Shown here piece after piece: positions 46,361-55,533 of a DNA stretch of 64,000 nucleotides (position 1 is the stretch's first letter; the number at the start of each line of letters is the position of its first letter). This DNA is from Christiangramia crocea. GTDB taxonomy: Bacteria > Bacteroidota > Bacteroidia > Flavobacteriales > Flavobacteriaceae. The position numbers and the translations under genes were made by a program. The stretch lies in assembly GCF_022410465.1 (NCBI RefSeq), contig NZ_JAJSON010000007.1:1-64000 (forward strand). Direction: 5' to 3'. The notes beneath the pieces are model-generated. The model was not told where the DNA came from and did not search any database. It worked only from the letters and a program-made list of their open reading frames with translations.

Positions 46361-46981
46361 TTAAACCGTCATGGCGTACATCACAATATTCACAGCAAAT
46401 TTAGTATTGTCAATTTTATTCCATCTTTTATTTCTGAAGTCATAATCCCATTCACAGCCGTAATCCTTATTACTGTACAGAACTCCTATCTTATTGTTGA
46501 TCTCAATAGCTTTAAGGTAATCGTGTACCAGATCGTCTCCCCAGCCATTTAGTTCCTGTGAAGTGGTTGGCGGACCATCATCAAATTGGAAAAATGAAGA
46601 ATAGATCTCATGGTTATCAGGAATTTTTTTGAGGCTTTGAGCTCCAAATATTTCTTCCATCTGCCTTTCAAATGATTTCGCAAAAAGTCCGTCGATATCA
46701 TGATTGCAGTCATCAGCAAAAACGAATCCTCCGTTTTTTACATATTTCTCAAAATTTTCTCTTTCCTTCCTGGTAAACTGAACGAGCTTATGCCCGGAGA
46801 TATAACAGAATGGACATTCAAAAATTTCGTCGCTGGAAAGCGGGACAATATTCTCTCTGGTATCGATCTTCAAAGTCGTGTATTCTACCAGGGAGTTCAG
46901 TACATTGGAAGGCATACGCTGATCCACATCCCAATCCCCGGACTCATACTGCAATCTTGTAAAGAAAAATTCGTTTCTCAC
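46361..46981 (-). CDS. DUF4159 protein
   Basis: A 206-residue protein of the DUF4159 family, which has a glutamine-amidotransferase-like fold. It starts with RLQYESGDWDVDQRMPSNVLNSLVEYTTL and includes GGFVFADDCNHDIDGLFAKSF. No signal peptide is visible. The start is GTG, supported by AGGAG nine bases upstream, a rare good Shine-Dalgarno for this phylum. It is the first gene of the MoxR-DUF58 operon after a terminator-like hairpin. Function unknown; the family is often found in Bat/MoxR clusters. Confidence 0.88.
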   Translation of the reverse strand: MRNEFFFTRLQYESGDWDVDQRMPSNVLNSLVEYTTLKIDTRENIVPLSSDEIFECPFCYISGHKLVQFTRKERENFEKYVKNGGFVFADDCNHDIDGLFAKSFERQMEEIFGAQSLKKIPDNHEIYSSFFQFDDGPPTTSQELNGWGDDLVHDYLKAIEINNKIGVLYSNKDYGCEWDYDFRNKRWNKIDNTKFAVNIVMYAMTV

Positions 46982-46990
46982 TAATCTCTG

Positions 46991-46995
46991 CTCCT
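46991..46995 (-). promoter_or_regulatory. Shine-Dalgarno of the DUF4159 gene
   Basis: AGGAG on the minus strand lies nine bases before a GTG start. Such a match is uncommon in this window and helps fix that non-ATG start. Confidence 0.6.
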
Positions 46996-47014
46996 AAAAA
47001 TTCTCCAAACAAAA

Positions 47015-47052
47015 AAACTGGTTGCCAAGATAATTCTCAAAACAACCAGTTT
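47015..47052 (-). terminator. terminator or attenuator between TldE and DUF4159 genes
   Basis: On the minus strand AAACTGGTTG pairs with CAACCAGTTT (10 bp, 18-base loop) and is followed by a seven-T run. Only about 30 bp separate it from the GTG of the DUF4159 gene, so either the promoter overlaps the hairpin or transcription reads through in part. Confidence 0.8.
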
Positions 47053-47069
47053 CCATTAATTAAATTCAA

Positions 47070-48383
47070 TTAAACCGCGTCTGATAAACTGGTAAAGGTG
47101 AAATCCCGAATTTTCATATACGGAATCAGGCTTCCGTCTATCCTCACCTGTTCCCCAAGTTCTTCAAGATTATTCAGCATAATAATCGGGCTCTCATTAA
47201 ATCTGAAATTCTTTACCGGGTACTTGATTTCTCCATCTTCAATATAGAAAGTTCCATCCCTGGTAAGCCCTGTATATAATAAGGTCTGGGGATCAACGCT
47301 TCTAATATACCATAGCCTGGTAACCAGAATACCTCGTTTGGTACTTTTTATCAGTTCATCTCTGGTGGCATTACCGCCCTCCATAATAAAATTAGAAGGA
47401 AACGGAACTAGTTCAGCTCCCTTTTTATCTGCCCAGAAACGACTGTAAGCAAGATTTTTCACCACTCCGTCTTCAATCCACATGGTTTTCTTTAGTGGTG
47501 TGCCTTCACTATTCCAGGTAGCAGTAGGAACTCTTGGATCTAATGGATCACTATAAATTGTTACGCGTTCATCCACTACTTTTTCACCTAATTTGGTGCC
47601 ATCACCTTTAGACATAAAACTTCTGCCTTCATCTGCCGTACGGGCGCTTACCGCTCTGCCCAGACCGCTTAAAAGTCCGTCAGCAGCTGCAGGCTCAAGG
47701 ATCACGGTATATTTTCCAGGTTCAATCGCACGGGCATTCCTGGACATTACTGCTTTATCTATCGCAACTTTAGATGCTTCTGCAGCATCAAACTTATTCA
47801 CGTCGTTAAAATCCCGGGACACCCAACCAGAGCCAGTTCCATCATTAGATCGCATGGTAACCGTAAAATCTATGTTGGTGTTCTGAGAATATGCAAAAAG
47901 TCCTTTGGAGTTCATTAGCGCACTAAAACCTTCAGAATCATTTAAAAATCCCGCTGCCGTAACATCTTTGGCTGCTGCAGCCTCAATACTTGTCCCGGCC
48001 ACTTTTGCCCGGTCTTCCGGGCTTATGTTAGCAGTAGCTTCCACATAACTTTTTGACTCATCATATTGTTGTGGCCCTAATGGTTCCATAAATTCAGGAT
48101 TCTCAGGAGAGAGTTGGGCCAGTTCTTCAGATCTTCTAACTACTTTTTCCAGGGAAGCATCGTCAAATTCATCGATGGTTGCTGTTCCTGATTTTTTACC
48201 AAAACTAGATTCCACTACCATAGATTGATTGGATCTATGGCCAGACGTAGAAACCGTATTCCGGGCATATCTAATATTCCCGCTTTCACTTCCGCTAAGG
48301 TTGATAACACAATTATCTGCTTTAGAAAATGCCAGGGCCTTTTCCATTAATTGCCGTGCTTCTTCTCTTGTATATATTGCCAT
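47070..48383 (-). CDS. TldE/PmbA family metalloprotease subunit
   Basis: A 437-residue PmbA/TldE-type protein (metallopeptidase family U62/M103), without the HExxxH motif, as expected for the non-catalytic subunit. Recognisable segments are NIRYARNTVSTSG near the start, DPLDPRVPTATWNSEG and SPIIMLNNLEELGEQVRIDGSLIPYMKIRDFTF at the end. It pairs with the TldD gene 23 bp upstream. TldD/E heterodimers cleave unstructured peptides, for example in RiPP or CcdA processing. Confidence 0.92.
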   Translation of the reverse strand: MAIYTREEARQLMEKALAFSKADNCVINLSGSESGNIRYARNTVSTSGHRSNQSMVVESSFGKKSGTATIDEFDDASLEKVVRRSEELAQLSPENPEFMEPLGPQQYDESKSYVEATANISPEDRAKVAGTSIEAAAAKDVTAAGFLNDSEGFSALMNSKGLFAYSQNTNIDFTVTMRSNDGTGSGWVSRDFNDVNKFDAAEASKVAIDKAVMSRNARAIEPGKYTVILEPAAADGLLSGLGRAVSARTADEGRSFMSKGDGTKLGEKVVDERVTIYSDPLDPRVPTATWNSEGTPLKKTMWIEDGVVKNLAYSRFWADKKGAELVPFPSNFIMEGGNATRDELIKSTKRGILVTRLWYIRSVDPQTLLYTGLTRDGTFYIEDGEIKYPVKNFRFNESPIIMLNNLEELGEQVRIDGSLIPYMKIRDFTFTSLSDAV

Positions 48384-48406
48384 GATTATATTCTTAAATT
48401 AAATTT

Positions 48407-50047
48407 TTAAACCGTTCTACCTGTGTTAATAACATTTACATCATCAAACCTAGCTGTAGAACAACCATGTGAAACGGCACTAACCTGTGGAGGCTGCCCC
48501 TTTCCATCAAAGAAGGATCCAAACATCCTGTAATCATCCTTATCGCAAATCTTTGTACAGGAATTCCAGAATTCCTGAGTATTGGACTGATATGCTACAT
48601 CATCAAGCATACCTGCAATCTCTCCATCCTTAATTTCGTAGAATAGAGTTCCTCCAAACTGGAAATTATATCGTTGCTGATCGATTGAATAGGAGCCTCT
48701 ACCGGCTATGTAGATTCCTTTTTCAATATCCTTTACCATATCATGAATTGAATATTTCTCTTTTCCCGGTTCCAGGGAAACATTAGGCATTCTCTGGAAC
48801 TGTACATCGTTCCAGCTTTCAGAATAACAGCACCCATGAGATTCATTCTGATCGATTATATGGACCTGATCGCGAATTGCCTGATAGTTAGTAAGCACTC
48901 CGTTTCGTACCAGATCCCATTTTTTTGTCTTAACCCCTTCATCGTCATAACCAACGGCACCTAAACTATGAGGCTGGGTTTTATCTGCAACGAGATTTAC
49001 AATATCACTACCATATTTAAAGTCGCCGGATTTCCATTTATCCAAAGTTGCAAAACTGGTTCCGGCGTAGTTTGCTTCATAACCCAGTACCCTGTCCAGT
49101 TCCAGTGGATGTCCAACAGACTCATGAATAGTAAGTCCTAAATGATTTGGCTCTAAAGCAAGATCATATTTCCCCGGGTCAACAGATTTCGCCGTTAATT
49201 TCTCTTTGGCCTGAAGCGCCGCATTTTTAGCATCTTCAATCATGTCATAACTGTTACGGTAAAGAATTAGACCATTAGGCCCTTCAACTTTTTCCGAAGC
49301 AAGTCCGTCCATATATTCATAACCCATTCCCATTGGAGCGCTTAAGGCATCCCTGGATTTGAATTTTCCAGCTTCTCTGTCAATTGCAGTTACTCCAAAT
49401 GTTGGCCAAATTCGGTGTACATCCTGATCTATATAAGAACCTTCAGTTGAAGCGAAATACTTTTGTTCATTTACCATGAACAGAGCGGAATTTACAAAGT
49501 TGGCACCATTGTCCATTGCTGCCGCATTCGCGCTCAACAAAAGATCTACTTTTTCAGAAACAGGAACCTCCTTAAAATCCTTCTTAATGGGTGTTTTCCA
49601 TGAGACTTCACCATGAGATTTAACCGGAGCAAGAACAACCGGCTCTTTTTGAATACTAGAATTAGCCCTGGCAATCGCCACAGCCTGTTGGGTGGCTTTC
49701 TTGATACCCTCTTCATTTACCTCATTGGTAGAAGCAAATCCCCAGGTTCCATCGGCAATTACTCTGATTCCTATCCCAAAGGATTCGGTATTTACAGTAT
49801 TCTGGACTTTATCTTCCCTTGTAAAAACATATTGATTTAGATATCTACCAATTCTTGCATCGGCATAACTGGCCCCAAGGGACTTCGCTGTATTTAAAGC
49901 AACATCGGCGAGTTTTTTCTTCATGGCTACGTCCATACCTGGATCCAGAAGTGCTTCCACCGGAATTTCATTCCCCATCATACTCATGGGTAAAATCAAT
50001 GCTCCGGCACCTAATCCTGCGAGCTGAACAAATTCTCTTCTTTGCAT
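48407..50047 (-). CDS. TldD-type metalloprotease with Tat-like signal
   Basis: A 546-residue TldD homologue, the catalytic subunit of the TldD/E protease. The zinc motif is HESVGH (His308, Glu309, His313). Unlike E. coli TldD it begins with a twin-Arg leader (MQRREFVQLAGLGAGALILP), so it looks exported folded by the Tat route. The TldE partner has no such signal, which raises the question of where the pair meets; hitch-hiking export is possible. It is the first gene of the minus-strand block and has a 349-bp upstream region. Confidence 0.92.
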   Translation of the reverse strand: MQRREFVQLAGLGAGALILPMSMMGNEIPVEALLDPGMDVAMKKKLADVALNTAKSLGASYADARIGRYLNQYVFTREDKVQNTVNTESFGIGIRVIADGTWGFASTNEVNEEGIKKATQQAVAIARANSSIQKEPVVLAPVKSHGEVSWKTPIKKDFKEVPVSEKVDLLLSANAAAMDNGANFVNSALFMVNEQKYFASTEGSYIDQDVHRIWPTFGVTAIDREAGKFKSRDALSAPMGMGYEYMDGLASEKVEGPNGLILYRNSYDMIEDAKNAALQAKEKLTAKSVDPGKYDLALEPNHLGLTIHESVGHPLELDRVLGYEANYAGTSFATLDKWKSGDFKYGSDIVNLVADKTQPHSLGAVGYDDEGVKTKKWDLVRNGVLTNYQAIRDQVHIIDQNESHGCCYSESWNDVQFQRMPNVSLEPGKEKYSIHDMVKDIEKGIYIAGRGSYSIDQQRYNFQFGGTLFYEIKDGEIAGMLDDVAYQSNTQEFWNSCTKICDKDDYRMFGSFFDGKGQPPQVSAVSHGCSTARFDDVNVINTGRTV

Positions 50048-50396
50048 AAAAGTTTAAGTTTGCGAATCGTTTTTCAAAAGATGAATTACGAAGTGAAATT
50101 CATTTGCAATTAAAAATTGATTTCGATGATTAATAAGGTGTAAATAGTAGTTTCCTAAAATAAGAAAAATTCATCGGATTTTCCGAATTATATTATAAGT
50201 AGGGGTTTATATGAAATGTTACATATAAATGAGCCGTCTTAAGAAGAAAAACGCCACAATAAGATAATTTCATTCAAAATAACTGCAAAAAACAGCCAAA
50301 GAACTCTCTAAATTTCAGCAATAGAGCATTTATTCTCTGGCGTGTGAAAATCAGATAAAAAAATATGATAAATAATAAGGTTATAGCAAAAACAGC
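50048..50396. other. 349-bp gene-free stretch upstream of tldD
   Basis: AT-rich DNA that should contain the tldD promoter and the end of the arylesterase transcript. A short inverted repeat (CGG-ATTTT-CCG, near 50174) is present. No gene or terminator with a T run was recognised. Confidence 0.4.
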
Positions 50397-51092
50397 CTAA
50401 GATTTGGGATCTTCTAAAATAGCTTTTAAAACCTCCCAAACATTGTTTGCCACTATCTCCTGTCCTTCTACCGTTGGATGAATGCCGTCTCCCTGATTGA
50501 GTTCAGGAATGCCCGCCACATCTTCGAGCAAAAAAGGAATAAGCGAAATTTCATTCTTTTCTGCCAGTTCTGGAAAGATATTACGAAATTCTGAAGTGTA
50601 TTCCGGACCCATATTCGGAGGGATCTGCATTCCTGCAAGTACGATCTCGGCCCCTGGATTCTTTTCCCTTACAATATCGATTATCTCCTGAAGGTTTTTT
50701 CTTGTTTCGTCAAGAGGAATTCCCCTGAGACCATCATTGGCTCCCAGTTCAAGAACAAAAACATCAACATCCTGATTCAACACCCATTCTACCCTGTTCT
50801 TTCCACTTGCCGTAGTTTCACCACTAAGCCCCGCATTAACCACTTCGTATGACAATCCAAGAGAATCTATCCTCTTCTGAATAAGAGCCGGAAAGGCTTC
50901 ATTTGGTTCGAGTCCATATCCTGCGGTAAGACTATTCCCAAAAAAAAGAATAACTCCTTTATCCTGTTGTTTTTCTTCCTGCTTAACGACCTCCTTATCA
51001 CTACTCTCTTCCTCTCCTTTCTTTTTCTCATTATTTCCACATGAGGAAAGAAAAATAAACAGTAAAGACCAAACAACTAATAAGCTTCTCAT
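50397..51092 (-). CDS. SGNH arylesterase, TesA-like lipoprotein
   Basis: A 231-residue SGNH/GDSL hydrolase with a lipoprotein signal (MRSLLVVWSLLFIFLSSC, Cys18) and a charged Lys/Glu linker (20-45). Block I is FFGNSLTAG (Ser54), block II GLSGETTASG (Gly), block III LGANDGLRG (Asn), block V DGIHPT (Asp202, His205), so the triad is complete. TesA-like enzymes hydrolyse thioesters, aryl esters and lysophospholipids. It is divergent from an ABC exporter, exactly as tesA is from ybbA-ybbP in E. coli. Confidence 0.92.
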   Translation of the reverse strand: MRSLLVVWSLLFIFLSSCGNNEKKKGEEESSDKEVVKQEEKQQDKGVILFFGNSLTAGYGLEPNEAFPALIQKRIDSLGLSYEVVNAGLSGETTASGKNRVEWVLNQDVDVFVLELGANDGLRGIPLDETRKNLQEIIDIVREKNPGAEIVLAGMQIPPNMGPEYTSEFRNIFPELAEKNEISLIPFLLEDVAGIPELNQGDGIHPTVEGQEIVANNVWEVLKAILEDPKS

Positions 51093-51166
51093 AACACAGG
51101 TAATTAAATCAAAATCATTTCATTATTTTGTTCCAGTAAAAAAAGAAAAAAAAACAAAAACGAAAG

Positions 51167-51847
51167 ATGGCAAAGATATTAAACGTACAAAACTTAAAGA
51201 AAAGCTATTCCAGCGGTTCAAAAAAGTTAACTGTACTACAGGATATCAATTTTGATATTGATGAAAAGGAAACCTTTGCCATAGTTGGCCCTTCAGGAAG
51301 TGGAAAAACCACTTTACTGGGGTTATGCGCAGGCCTGGATGAGGCCGACTCCGGGGACATTGAACTTTGTGGCACCCGGCTCAATGATCTTAATGAAGAT
51401 CAGCGAGCACTATTAAGAAACAGAAAAGTTGGTTTTGTATTCCAGGATTTTCAACTGATCCCCACTTTAACAGCCCTGGAAAACGTTGCAGTTCCGCTGG
51501 AGTTACGTGGAGATAAAGACGCTGTGAAAATAGGAAAGGAACTTTTGGTAAAAGTTGGGCTTGGAGATCGTTTTGACCACTACCCTTCGCAACTGTCTGG
51601 AGGAGAACAGCAAAGAGTCGCCCTGGCAAGAGCATTTTGCAATAAGCCGGAAATCCTTTTTGCTGATGAGCCCACGGGAAATCTGGATGAAGAGACAGGA
51701 AAAAAAGTAGTTGACCTGCTCATCGAACTTAATAAAGAATCGGGTACCACTCTGGTGATCGTAACCCATGACCTGGAACTGGCTCAAAAAACCCAGCGAA
51801 TACTCAGGCTCAAAGGAGGAAGAATACTTGAAACCCGGAAAGTATAA
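51167..51847 (+). CDS. ABC transporter ATPase, LolD/YbbA type
   Basis: A 226-residue ATPase of the LolD/MacB-type subfamily. Walker A GPSGSGKTT, Q-loop in FVFQDFQLIP, signature LSGGEQQRVALARA, Walker B ILFADEPTGNLD and the switch His in VTHD are all present. It lies 5 bp upstream of an FtsX-domain permease, its obvious partner. By synteny with the divergent arylesterase, it matches YbbA rather than LolD. Confidence 0.95.
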   Translation: MAKILNVQNLKKSYSSGSKKLTVLQDINFDIDEKETFAIVGPSGSGKTTLLGLCAGLDEADSGDIELCGTRLNDLNEDQRALLRNRKVGFVFQDFQLIPTLTALENVAVPLELRGDKDAVKIGKELLVKVGLGDRFDHYPSQLSGGEQQRVALARAFCNKPEILFADEPTGNLDEETGKKVVDLLIELNKESGTTLVIVTHDLELAQKTQRILRLKGGRILETRKV

Positions 51848-51852
51848 ATAAA

Positions 51853-54405
51853 ATGGAGGATCACAATAGTTCAAATAAAGCAGGGTTTTCCTGGCTCATG
51901 AAAATGGCATTGCGGGATGGAAAGGCCAGCAGCAGGAAACTGATCCTTTTTATGGCTTCCATAGTTCTTGGAATCGCAGCAGTGGTTTCCATTCAGTCAT
52001 TTAGCAATAATCTTAAAAAGAACATCTCCCTTCAGTCTAAAGCCCTGATGGGGGCTGATTATATTATTGACAGTGACAAAACACCGAATGAGAGGGTGTC
52101 CTTTATAATAGATTCTCTGGGAGGTCCAGAAGGAAAAGAGATCAGCTTTGCATCTATGGCTGCATTCCCGGGAAAAGATGGGACAAAACTGGTACAGGTT
52201 CGTGGAATTGAGGGTGATTTCCCTTTCTATGGAGAACTTGAGACGCAACCGGTAAGCGCTGCTTCAGAATATCAGGAAAAAGAAGGCGCTCTTCTGGACG
52301 CCACCGTAATGCTTCAGCTGGGAATTGCCCCAGGTGATAAAATTAAAATCGGAGATATCAGCTTGCCGGTAATCGGCGCTTTGAAATCGGTTCCCGGAAG
52401 TTCGGCTGTCTTCAGTTCTGTAGCTCCCCCGGTCCTTATTCCATATAAATTCATTGAAAAAACCGGTCTGGTGCAAACGGGTAGCCGCATCACCTATAAA
52501 TATTATTTCCTGGCCGATCCTAAACTGGATATGGAAAAATTTGATGAGCAACTGGATCCCATGCTGGATGCGAATGATGCAGACCTGGATACCCATACTT
52601 CCACCAGTGAAAGAATGGGACGGCGGTATGAGAATTTCGGTAAATTCCTTAATCTTGTAGCCTTTATAGCCCTTTTGCTTGGCTGCGTTGGAATTGCCAG
52701 TGCCATCCATATCTATATTAAGGAGAAACTGAAATCCATAGCTGTATTAAAGTGTATTGGAGCCACAAAGCGACAAACCTTTCTGATCTATCTTCTACAG
52801 ATCTCGATGATCGGTCTTTTGGGAGGTATCATTGGAACAGGCCTGGGATTGATTCTCCAGCAGCTATTTCCGCTGATCTTACAAGACTTTATACCCGTAG
52901 ATGTGGAGATCTCATTCGCTCCCAGGGTAATTTTCATGGGGATATTGCTGGGGATTTTTATGTCTGTTCTGTTCGCCATGTACCCTTTGATAGGAACACT
53001 GTATGTTTCTCCACTTCATACTTTAAGGGTGCAGGATGCCAGTCCGGCAAGATCTAAAAAGGCTGGTTTGCTTGTGCTCTCGGGTATTTTCCTATTTATA
53101 TTTCTGTTCTCCTACTGGTTACTGGAAGACTGGGAGTATTCCATTTCATTCGTTATTGGTATCATAGTATCATTTTCCCTATTGGCCGGCGTAGCCAATC
53201 TTTTCATGAAAATGATAAAGAAATATTTCCCATCCAGCTGGGGATTTGTTCCCCGGCAAAGCCTTTTAAATCTTTTCAGGCCACAGAATCAAACCCTGAT
53301 ACTTGTTCTTGCAATTGGAATTGGAACATTCTTAATAAGCACGCTTTATTTCACAAAAGACCTGCTACTGGCCCAGGCTTCTCTGGAAGATCAGTCCAAT
53401 AGTCCGAATATGATCCTGCTGGATGTACAGTCTGAGCAAAGTGAAAATGTTGAGGAGACTATAAATAGTCAGGAACTATCGGTGCTTGAAAACATTCCCA
53501 TTGTAACCATGAGGGTTCAAAGTATACAGGGAAAATCGGTAAACGAGATAAGAAATGATACAACTTCCAGAGTAAATGGCTGGGTACTTAACCACGAGTT
53601 CCGAACCACTTACAGAGATACACTTATTTCTTCGGAAGTTCTGGAACAGGGAGAATGGATAGGAAAAAGGCCCGAAAACGGGCTGGTTCCGATTTCGGTA
53701 AGCGACAATTTCGCTGAAGACGCAAAGGTGAGTGTAGGCGACGAAGTAAGCTTCAATGTACAGGGAGTGATCCTAAAAACCATTGTAGGAAGCATTCGAA
53801 CAGTAGACTGGAGCCGGATGCAACTGAATTTTTCTATAGTATTTCCAACAGAAGTGCTGGAGGATGCACCACAATTCAGGGTACTCACCACTAAAGTTCC
53901 TGATGAAGCAAGTTCAGCCTCCCTGCAGCAGGCACTGGTGGCCAATTTTCCAAATGTTACCATCATAGACCTTAGACAGGTCTTAAGCCTTATAGAAAAG
54001 ATACTTACCAGGATCTCATGGCTTATTAATTTCATGGCTTTCTTTAGTATACTTACAGGGATCATTGTACTTATTGGTGCCGTAAGAACGAGCAAATATC
54101 AGCGTATTAAGGAGAGTGTTTTGTTAAGGACCATCGGAGCCAGAAGTGACCAGATACTTAAGATCCTGGCTCTGGAATATTTATACCTGGGAATTTTAGG
54201 CGGACTTTCAGGAATACTTTTATCCCTTATAAGTAGTCAGTTACTGGGATGGCTAGTATTTGAGACTTCATTTGTTCCATCGTGGATACCCTTCCTTGTC
54301 TTATTTCCGGGAATTACACTGCTCGTAATGGCAATAGGTCTCGGTAACAGTATAAGCGTAATTAAAAGTCCGCCGCTTGTAGTTCTAAGAAAAGAGCTTA
54401 CCTGA
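51853..54405 (+). CDS. FtsX-domain ABC permease, YbbP type
   Basis: An 850-residue permease with an N-terminal span (about 27-50), a periplasmic domain (about 55-250) and two FtsX-type membrane blocks (about 262-395 and 705-840), with additional spans near 410-450 and 480-500. This is the YbbP arrangement of about ten spans. It acts with the adjacent ATPase as a mechanotransmission-type or lipid-extracting exporter. It converges with the acyl-CoA-dehydrogenase-like gene, with only 2 bp between the stops. Confidence 0.93.
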   Translation: MEDHNSSNKAGFSWLMKMALRDGKASSRKLILFMASIVLGIAAVVSIQSFSNNLKKNISLQSKALMGADYIIDSDKTPNERVSFIIDSLGGPEGKEISFASMAAFPGKDGTKLVQVRGIEGDFPFYGELETQPVSAASEYQEKEGALLDATVMLQLGIAPGDKIKIGDISLPVIGALKSVPGSSAVFSSVAPPVLIPYKFIEKTGLVQTGSRITYKYYFLADPKLDMEKFDEQLDPMLDANDADLDTHTSTSERMGRRYENFGKFLNLVAFIALLLGCVGIASAIHIYIKEKLKSIAVLKCIGATKRQTFLIYLLQISMIGLLGGIIGTGLGLILQQLFPLILQDFIPVDVEISFAPRVIFMGILLGIFMSVLFAMYPLIGTLYVSPLHTLRVQDASPARSKKAGLLVLSGIFLFIFLFSYWLLEDWEYSISFVIGIIVSFSLLAGVANLFMKMIKKYFPSSWGFVPRQSLLNLFRPQNQTLILVLAIGIGTFLISTLYFTKDLLLAQASLEDQSNSPNMILLDVQSEQSENVEETINSQELSVLENIPIVTMRVQSIQGKSVNEIRNDTTSRVNGWVLNHEFRTTYRDTLISSEVLEQGEWIGKRPENGLVPISVSDNFAEDAKVSVGDEVSFNVQGVILKTIVGSIRTVDWSRMQLNFSIVFPTEVLEDAPQFRVLTTKVPDEASSASLQQALVANFPNVTIIDLRQVLSLIEKILTRISWLINFMAFFSILTGIIVLIGAVRTSKYQRIKESVLLRTIGARSDQILKILALEYLYLGILGGLSGILLSLISSQLLGWLVFETSFVPSWIPFLVLFPGITLLVMAIGLGNSISVIKSPPLVVLRKELT

Positions 54406-54407
54406 GA

Positions 54408-55490
54408 TTAATAATCCCTGAAAACCATATGCTGGTAGGCAGTTTGAAGATCCTGCCAGCAGACCTGAACGGGGTGATCCAGCTCCATCACTTCCATTCC
54501 CAGTAGCGGAACGATCCTGGAAGTCTTATTATAACAGAAATGGCTCAATTCCAGACTGTATTTTTGTACCGCACTTATATGAGCATCCCGTTTATTTAAA
54601 TGGCCCTTCCAGCTTCTTTCAACAGCTGCATAGAAAGCATTGGACAATTTATCCAGCTCCTTTTCAAACTCAGATATCAAATGCTGGATTTTATGATACT
54701 TTTCCGGCTGATATTGTTTCCAGATATTCATCTTACGGTCAACTATTTTCTGAACCTCCAGCCAAAGGCTTTTACTAATTCCAAGGACCACAGGAACAAA
54801 ACATACACGTGCGAAAAGATCAAAAGGGTAACTGCTTAAAGGATATTCCGAACTGGCCGGCGACTGAGAAAGATCAAAAAAATGATCTTCCGTGATCTGA
54901 ACGTTTTCAGCAATTATCCTATGACTACAGGTAAGTTTGAGTCCTATGGCATTCCAGTTCCTTTCAATTTTCACCTGGTCCTTAGGTAATACCATGGCTG
55001 TAATACGGCCATCTTTCTGGGTGACAGCAGTAAAAAGAGAAGCCTGTTCACTCCCGCTGCAATAATCCCAGCTACCATTCACCTTCCACAGGTCTTTTTC
55101 TTTTTCAGCCTTGCCTACAGGTTTTCCGCTACCCGCGATCAATGCGTTTTCAGGTTTAAAAAAGGACTCCCTTAAATCTTCTTCAAGATAATGGGTAAAA
55201 TATCCTCCCCCTACTCCTATTGCCAGCAGCCAGCCCCAGTTACCATCAAGATGGGAAGCGTTTTCTATCCACTTTGCACCTGTTTTAAGATCAAGTTCAA
55301 GTCCGCCCAGTGAATTTTCAATGAACATCTTGAAAAGCCTTTCCTTGTAATGCAGATCCAAAGCTTTTTTCCCGAGCTTTCCTTTTTCCAGTGTATTTTC
55401 TTCCCTGAAAAAACTTCGGAAAGCCAGGTGGTTATTATTTATCCAGTCTTTATCGTTATTCTGTATAGCTTCAATTGCAGCTTTCCACAT
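54408..55490 (-). CDS. acyl-CoA dehydrogenase-like flavoprotein
   Basis: A 360-residue protein of the acyl-CoA dehydrogenase superfamily, with overall similarity to the HpaB/DszC-like branch. A central domain (about 115-215) includes KVNGSWDYCSGSEQASLFTAV and RNWNAIGLKLTCSHRIIAENV, the FAD-contact strands. The N-terminal helical domain (about 1-110) and C-terminal helical bundle (about 220-355) are present. Length is slightly short. A catalytic Glu cannot be placed with confidence. Substrate unknown; it may be a flavin monooxygenase rather than a beta-oxidation enzyme. Confidence 0.78.
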   Translation of the reverse strand: MWKAAIEAIQNNDKDWINNNHLAFRSFFREENTLEKGKLGKKALDLHYKERLFKMFIENSLGGLELDLKTGAKWIENASHLDGNWGWLLAIGVGGGYFTHYLEEDLRESFFKPENALIAGSGKPVGKAEKEKDLWKVNGSWDYCSGSEQASLFTAVTQKDGRITAMVLPKDQVKIERNWNAIGLKLTCSHRIIAENVQITEDHFFDLSQSPASSEYPLSSYPFDLFARVCFVPVVLGISKSLWLEVQKIVDRKMNIWKQYQPEKYHKIQHLISEFEKELDKLSNAFYAAVERSWKGHLNKRDAHISAVQKYSLELSHFCYNKTSRIVPLLGMEVMELDHPVQVCWQDLQTAYQHMVFRDY

Positions 55491-55533
55491 AGATCAAAAT
55501 TGAAGTCGCAAATTTGGTGAAAAAACCCATCAT

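Noticed and set aside
52753-52760. Another TGTATTGG resembling the mnmE attachment core
   Set aside because: It lies inside the FtsX permease coding sequence with no flanking similarity, so it is a chance match; it also shows that the 24351 copy is only weak evidence.
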